The position numbers and the translations under genes are program-made. From positions 1 through 9,819 of the forward strand of contig CALPPP020000031.1 of the NCBI GenBank assembly GCA_943325485.2: a stretch of 9,819 nucleotides of DNA, in the 5' to 3' direction. Position 1 is the stretch's first letter; the number at the start of each line of letters is the position of its first letter. Source of the stretch: Rickettsia typhi. GTDB taxonomy: Bacteria; Pseudomonadota; Gammaproteobacteria; Burkholderiales; Burkholderiaceae_C. A model generated the notes under the pieces. The model was not told the origin of the DNA. It saw nothing but the letters and a program-made list of their open reading frames with translations, and did not search any database. This document shows, one piece after another, positions 6,837-9,819 of this stretch.

Positions 6837-7907
6837 ATGCATAAATTGACATGGATGATTTCTTCGGCGGCGGCGGCCTCGGTCTGTAGTTTGGCGCTGT
6901 TGGGCGTGGGCTCGGTAGGTGCAGCCAGCGACGACCAAGCTTTGTTGGACAGAGCCAAAGCTTTGTTCAAACCCTTGCCTGATAGCTCTGCCTTAGAAAA
7001 CACCGCGCTCACGCCAGAGCGTGTGGCCTTGGGCAAAGCCCTGTTTTACGAAACCCGCGTATCCAGCGACGGCCGCCAAGGCTGTGTCAGTTGCCACAAC
7101 CCTGCCTACCACGGTGGCGACAGCCTGCCCCTGTCCATGGGCATCCACGGCAAGGTGCTGCCCCGCAACGCCCCCACGGTGTTCAACACATCTTTGTTGG
7201 TAGCCCAGCACTACGGCGGCAACCGCGCCAGTGTGGAAGAGCAAGCCGTCAAGGCGCTGACCAGCCCTGTGGCCTATGGCAATGCCACTTACGAGCAAGC
7301 CGAGAAAAAACTGGTGCAACTCGGTTATCAGCCTTGGTTTGACAAAGCTTTCCCGGGCCAAGCCAAGTCCGTGAGTGTGCAGAACTGGGGCATTGCTATT
7401 GGTGCCTTCGAGCGCACACTTTTGACACCCGCACCGTTTGACCGTTACTTGAAAGGCGACAGCAAAGCCCTTAGCGCCCAAGCCAAGCAGGGCCTGAAAA
7501 CTTTCATTGAGACAGGCTGCGCCGGTTGTCACAGCGGCGTGACCGTGGGCGGCCAAAGTTTCCAAAAATTTGGCATCACCCAAGACTATTGGTTGCTGAC
7601 AGGCAGCACCGAAAAAGAGGCTTTCAAGGGCTATGACAAAGGACGCTTTCAAGACACCAAAAACGAAGCCGATGCCTTCATGTTCAAGGTGTCGCAGTTG
7701 CGCAATGTAGCGATGACACCGCCTTATTTTCATGATGGCAGCGTCGCGACCTTGCCTCAAGCCGTGCGCGTCATGGCGCAGTTGCAACTGGGCAAACAAC
7801 TCAGCGACACGCAAGTCGCCGATATCGTCAGCTTTTTGGAAAGCTTGACGGGCGAGGTTCCGGCTGATTTCGCCAAAGCGCCAGCACTGCCTGTGGCGTC
7901 CCACTGA
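6837..7907 (+). CDS. ccp: Diheme cytochrome c peroxidase (CcpA/MauG family)
   Basis: A 356-residue periplasmic diheme protein, of usual length for bacterial cytochrome c peroxidases, that reduces H2O2 to water with electrons from small cytochromes or cupredoxins. It has a signal peptide (about 1-30, ending VGAA). The two covalent heme sites are C83-V-S-C86-H87 and C228-A-G-C231-H232. The C-terminal half carries QLRNVAMTPPYFHDGSV (287-303) and LPQAVRVMAQLQL; by comparison with the Pseudomonas enzyme, Met313 is the likely second ligand of the electron-accepting heme (inference). The conserved LGKALFYETRVSSDG precedes heme 1. AAGGCAAGAG lies just before ATG 6837. The gene follows fhs by 24 bp and precedes the adhesin-E-like gene by 23 bp. 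MauG-type enzymes use Tyr at the equivalent axial position, so the Met favours a true peroxidase. Confidence 0.96.
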   Translation: MHKLTWMISSAAAASVCSLALLGVGSVGAASDDQALLDRAKALFKPLPDSSALENTALTPERVALGKALFYETRVSSDGRQGCVSCHNPAYHGGDSLPLSMGIHGKVLPRNAPTVFNTSLLVAQHYGGNRASVEEQAVKALTSPVAYGNATYEQAEKKLVQLGYQPWFDKAFPGQAKSVSVQNWGIAIGAFERTLLTPAPFDRYLKGDSKALSAQAKQGLKTFIETGCAGCHSGVTVGGQSFQKFGITQDYWLLTGSTEKEAFKGYDKGRFQDTKNEADAFMFKVSQLRNVAMTPPYFHDGSVATLPQAVRVMAQLQLGKQLSDTQVADIVSFLESLTGEVPADFAKAPALPVASH

Positions 7908-7930
7908 AGTACGCTTCTCCCAAAGCAGCC

Positions 7931-8359
7931 GTGCCCCGCTTGCTACGCCTTGTTTTTTGTATGGCCTTGGGGCTTGCGCAGGGGGGAGCAAATGCGGCGT
8001 GGAGCTATATGGGCCACATTGATGGCCACGCCGTCATGATTGACCGTACATCGGTTCAACTCAAAGGCCGCAACGCCTTGGTGTGGATGCTGACCAATTA
8101 CAGCAGTCCCACTGCCAACCAGCTTTTGTCGGCAACCACCCATTTAGAGTTTGATTGCGATAAAAACAAAGTCAGATATTTGCAGTTCTATGGTTATGAA
8201 GGGCAAATGCAAAGCGGTGCACGTTTGATCACCAAAACCCAATCTAGTGTATTTGTGCCCGTGGAATTTGGCACCGTCATGAAAAGCTTTCAGCAGATTG
8301 CTTGCACCAGAGGTCCCTTCATACGCCAAGAAGGCGTGCTTAACAAACCGCCAAAGTAA
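7931..8359 (+). CDS. Small exported protein resembling surface-adhesin E family
   Basis: A 142-residue product from GTG 7931. A signal peptide follows directly (MPRLLRLVFCMALGLAQGGANA, cut before AWS), which supports that start although no good Shine-Dalgarno sequence is visible. The mature part matches the pattern I associate with surface-adhesin E-like proteins (PF16747 type): a W followed by MIDRTSVQLKGRNALVWMLTNY, then SATTHLEFDC, RYLQFYGYEGQMQSGA, and a closing FQQIAC. The two cysteines C76 and C125 are placed to form the single disulfide usual in that fold. Many members in betaproteobacteria have no proven adhesin role, so the name gives fold rather than function. It is the third gene of the fhs-peroxidase run. 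Its last 20 bases overlap the 3' end of the convergent hydratase gene. Confidence 0.7.
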   Translation: MPRLLRLVFCMALGLAQGGANAAWSYMGHIDGHAVMIDRTSVQLKGRNALVWMLTNYSSPTANQLLSATTHLEFDCDKNKVRYLQFYGYEGQMQSGARLITKTQSSVFVPVEFGTVMKSFQQIACTRGPFIRQEGVLNKPPK

Positions 8360-9158
8360 CTTCAGCCAAGCCTGGCATTGCAAAGCGAAGCGTTTGACCA
8401 GCCAGCGGAAACTGTGAGGCCACCCAACTGCCGGTGGTGACCCAGTCGCCAGCTTTGAAGTGTCGCCCCCGCAAGCGCATATGGTTGGCTATCCATGCCA
8501 TGGCGATCAGCGGATGCCCCATCACATCGCTGCAATGACCTTGGCCAATGGCTTGGTCGTTGATGAAAGCGCTGGCTTGGGTTTGCCACAGCGTGTCAAA
8601 GTCTTTGGCTGCGATGACAGAACCTAAAACCACGCCGTGGTTCCAAGCGTTTTCAGCCACCAAACTGAAAAAACCTTTTTTTAACAAAGCGTAGTCGGCA
8701 AAACGGTCGTCGGCTATTTCAAGCGATGGGTAAGCGCATTCCAGATACGGCAAGATACTGTGCTGGTCCCAATCGTCCGAGCGTTCGGGCAGGTCGTGGC
8801 CAAATTGCAAGGCCAATTCAAATTCCACAATCAAGTGTTGGTAAGCGGCGGCTTGTACGCGGTGGCCGCTGGCAAACACTGTGTCCGTCAGCACACAGCC
8901 AGATATTGCATCATCAAAGCCCACAAAGTTTCGCATGGCCGGTGTGGTGATGGCAATTTTGTAGCCGCCAAGTTGCGTGTTTCTTTGCGCTGCTTGTTGT
9001 TGCACAAAGGTTTCTTGGCTGGCATAGGCTTGTTCCAGCGTCTGAATCGCAAATGGGGGCGTCAAAGCATGAAAAGGTTCACGGCAAGCTTGCTGCCTGA
9101 GCAGTTCAGCCGCCGTTGCTTGAGCGCCAACCCAGTCCTGAGAAAGTTCAGTTTCCAT
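8340..9158 (-). CDS. 2-keto-4-pentenoate hydratase-family protein (MhpD-like)
   Basis: The 272-residue product belongs to the hydratase/decarboxylase branch of the fumarylacetoacetate hydrolase superfamily. Members hydrate 2-oxopent-4-enoates to 4-hydroxy-2-oxoacids in meta-cleavage degradation of aromatics, or decarboxylate 2-oxo-3-hexenedioate. Visible motifs are GGYKIAITTPAMR (64-76), VEFELAL (111-117) with Glu112 and Glu114 as the expected ExE metal ligands, Glu147 in SLEIADDRF as the likely third ligand, DVMGHPLIAMAWIANHM (211-227) and AGDWVTTGSWVA (236-247). Length is normal. ATG 9158 is the start; upstream ribosome binding is weak. No other aromatic meta-cleavage genes are in view, so the exact substrate is unknown. 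The gene starts 50 bases from a divergent alpha/beta hydrolase, a common catabolic partner class, and converges on the adhesin-E-like gene with a 20-bp overlap. Confidence 0.88.
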   Translation of the reverse strand: METELSQDWVGAQATAAELLRQQACREPFHALTPPFAIQTLEQAYASQETFVQQQAAQRNTQLGGYKIAITTPAMRNFVGFDDAISGCVLTDTVFASGHRVQAAAYQHLIVEFELALQFGHDLPERSDDWDQHSILPYLECAYPSLEIADDRFADYALLKKGFFSLVAENAWNHGVVLGSVIAAKDFDTLWQTQASAFINDQAIGQGHCSDVMGHPLIAMAWIANHMRLRGRHFKAGDWVTTGSWVASQFPLAGQTLRFAMPGLAEVTLAVC

Positions 9159-9208
9159 GTCGCCAGTGTGGCACAGACTTGGCGCTCTTGGTCCAGGTGT
9201 TGAGTAAC

Positions 9209-9819
9209 ATGCGCCCCATGCAATTTATCGAAACCGCGTTGCTGCGCATAGGCTACAAAGAATGGAACCCCGAGGGGCACCACACCATCGTTCTCACTCA
9301 CGGTTGGCCCGACAGTCCACGCTGTTGGCATGAAGTTGTGCCCCATTTGGTTCAAGCGGGCTACCGTGTACTTGTCCCCGCGTTGCGTGGTTTTTTACCC
9401 ACCACGTTTTTGCGCGAAGACACGCCCCGTACGGGCCAGTTGTCTGCCTTGGGGCGTGACATGGTGGAATTTGTGCAGGCCTTGGGGCTTGAAAAACCTG
9501 TTTTGGTCGGCCACGACTGGGGCGCAAGGGCGGTCGCCAATGCCTGTGGTTTACAGCCTGGTATTGCCAGTCATATGGTGTTGTTGTCCGTAGGTTATGG
9601 CACCAATGACCCCAAGCAAGACTTGAGCATGGAACAAACCCAGCTCTACTGGTACCACTGGTTCATGGCCACTGCTCGCGGTGAGCGCTATGTGCGCGCC
9701 AACGGCAAAGAATTCTCGCAGCGCATGTGGGACACCTGGGCGCCCAAGGGTTGGTATTTGCCCAATGAGTTTGAGCAAACCGCCATGGCCTTCAACAACC
9801 CTGATTGGGCCGAGGTGAC
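9209..9819 (+). CDS. Alpha/beta hydrolase, epoxide-hydrolase-like; 3' end outside window
   Basis: An open frame of 203 codons runs off the window end from ATG 9209 (a second in-frame ATG at 9218 is also possible). The product shows the alpha/beta hydrolase order: oxyanion motif HGWP (31-34) after VLTHG, then YRVLVPALRGF, and the nucleophile elbow GHDWGARA with Asp103. An Asp nucleophile and HGWP are typical of epoxide hydrolases and haloalkane dehalogenases rather than Ser esterases. The lid region is Trp/Tyr-rich (QLYWYHWFMATARGERYV). The acid and catalytic His lie beyond the window. It is divergent from the MhpD-like hydratase gene across 50 bp, which probably holds both promoters, so a shared catabolic role is plausible. 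The closest natural substrate cannot be told from this fragment. Confidence 0.87.
   Translation, partial: MRPMQFIETALLRIGYKEWNPEGHHTIVLTHGWPDSPRCWHEVVPHLVQAGYRVLVPALRGFLPTTFLREDTPRTGQLSALGRDMVEFVQALGLEKPVLVGHDWGARAVANACGLQPGIASHMVLLSVGYGTNDPKQDLSMEQTQLYWYHWFMATARGERYVRANGKEFSQRMWDTWAPKGWYLPNEFEQTAMAFNNPDWAEV

Noticed and set aside
6993..7991. 332-codon open frame antisense to the diheme peroxidase gene
   Set aside because: The plus strand encodes an unmistakable peroxidase with two CxxCH sites. The antisense product is His/Gln/Val-rich shadow composition with no motif.
8760..9203. 147-codon plus-strand frame over the hydratase gene
   Set aside because: The minus-strand product carries the MhpD-family motifs through the whole region.

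Overview
The window looks like a chromosomal stretch from a betaproteobacterium, most likely Burkholderiales/Comamonadaceae (Limnohabitans or Rhodoferax-like). This is inferred from the moderately GC-rich coding, the codon habit and the mix of central-metabolism genes with small exported proteins. It is densely coded: no gene-free stretch exceeds about 170 bp, and I see no tRNA, rRNA, CRISPR array or complete insertion sequence.

Layout, left to right. (1) The 3' end of a dihydrolipoamide dehydrogenase gene (E3 of a 2-oxoacid dehydrogenase complex). (2) An exported cyclase-family (kynurenine-formamidase-like) hydrolase, closed by a strong intrinsic terminator. (3) Three minus-strand genes for unrecognised cell-envelope proteins: a small secreted protein, a two-helix membrane protein with a coiled-coil-like middle, and a secreted four-cysteine protein. 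(4) An AT-rich divergent intergenic region, then a plus-strand pair: a group I truncated hemoglobin with an added N-terminal CxxC...CxxC zinc ribbon, overlapping by 8 bp an orphan tyrosine-recombinase N-terminal domain that lacks the catalytic half. (5) A minus-strand exported PEBP-like (YbhB/YbcL-type) protein. (6) A pair of near-palindromic REP-like repeats. (7) A plus-strand run: formate-tetrahydrofolate ligase (fhs), a diheme cytochrome c peroxidase, and a small exported protein resembling surface-adhesin E. (8) A convergent 2-keto-4-pentenoate hydratase-family gene. (9) The 5' part of a divergent alpha/beta hydrolase (epoxide-hydrolase-like) that runs off the window end.

How the genes may work together. 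fhs, the peroxidase and the adhesin-E-like gene have 23-24 bp gaps and could share a transcript, joining cytoplasmic one-carbon metabolism to periplasmic peroxide removal. The hydratase and the alpha/beta hydrolase fit a catabolic pair read from a 50 bp divergent promoter. The most unusual unit is the zinc-ribbon globin and its overlapping recombinase-like partner. The globin has an altered distal heme pocket (His at B10, Thr at E11, His at E10 by hand alignment), and the partner has kept DNA-binding-type sequence without a catalytic domain. Whether the pair is a functional two-gene module or a chance junction with a decayed integrase cannot be settled from this window alone.
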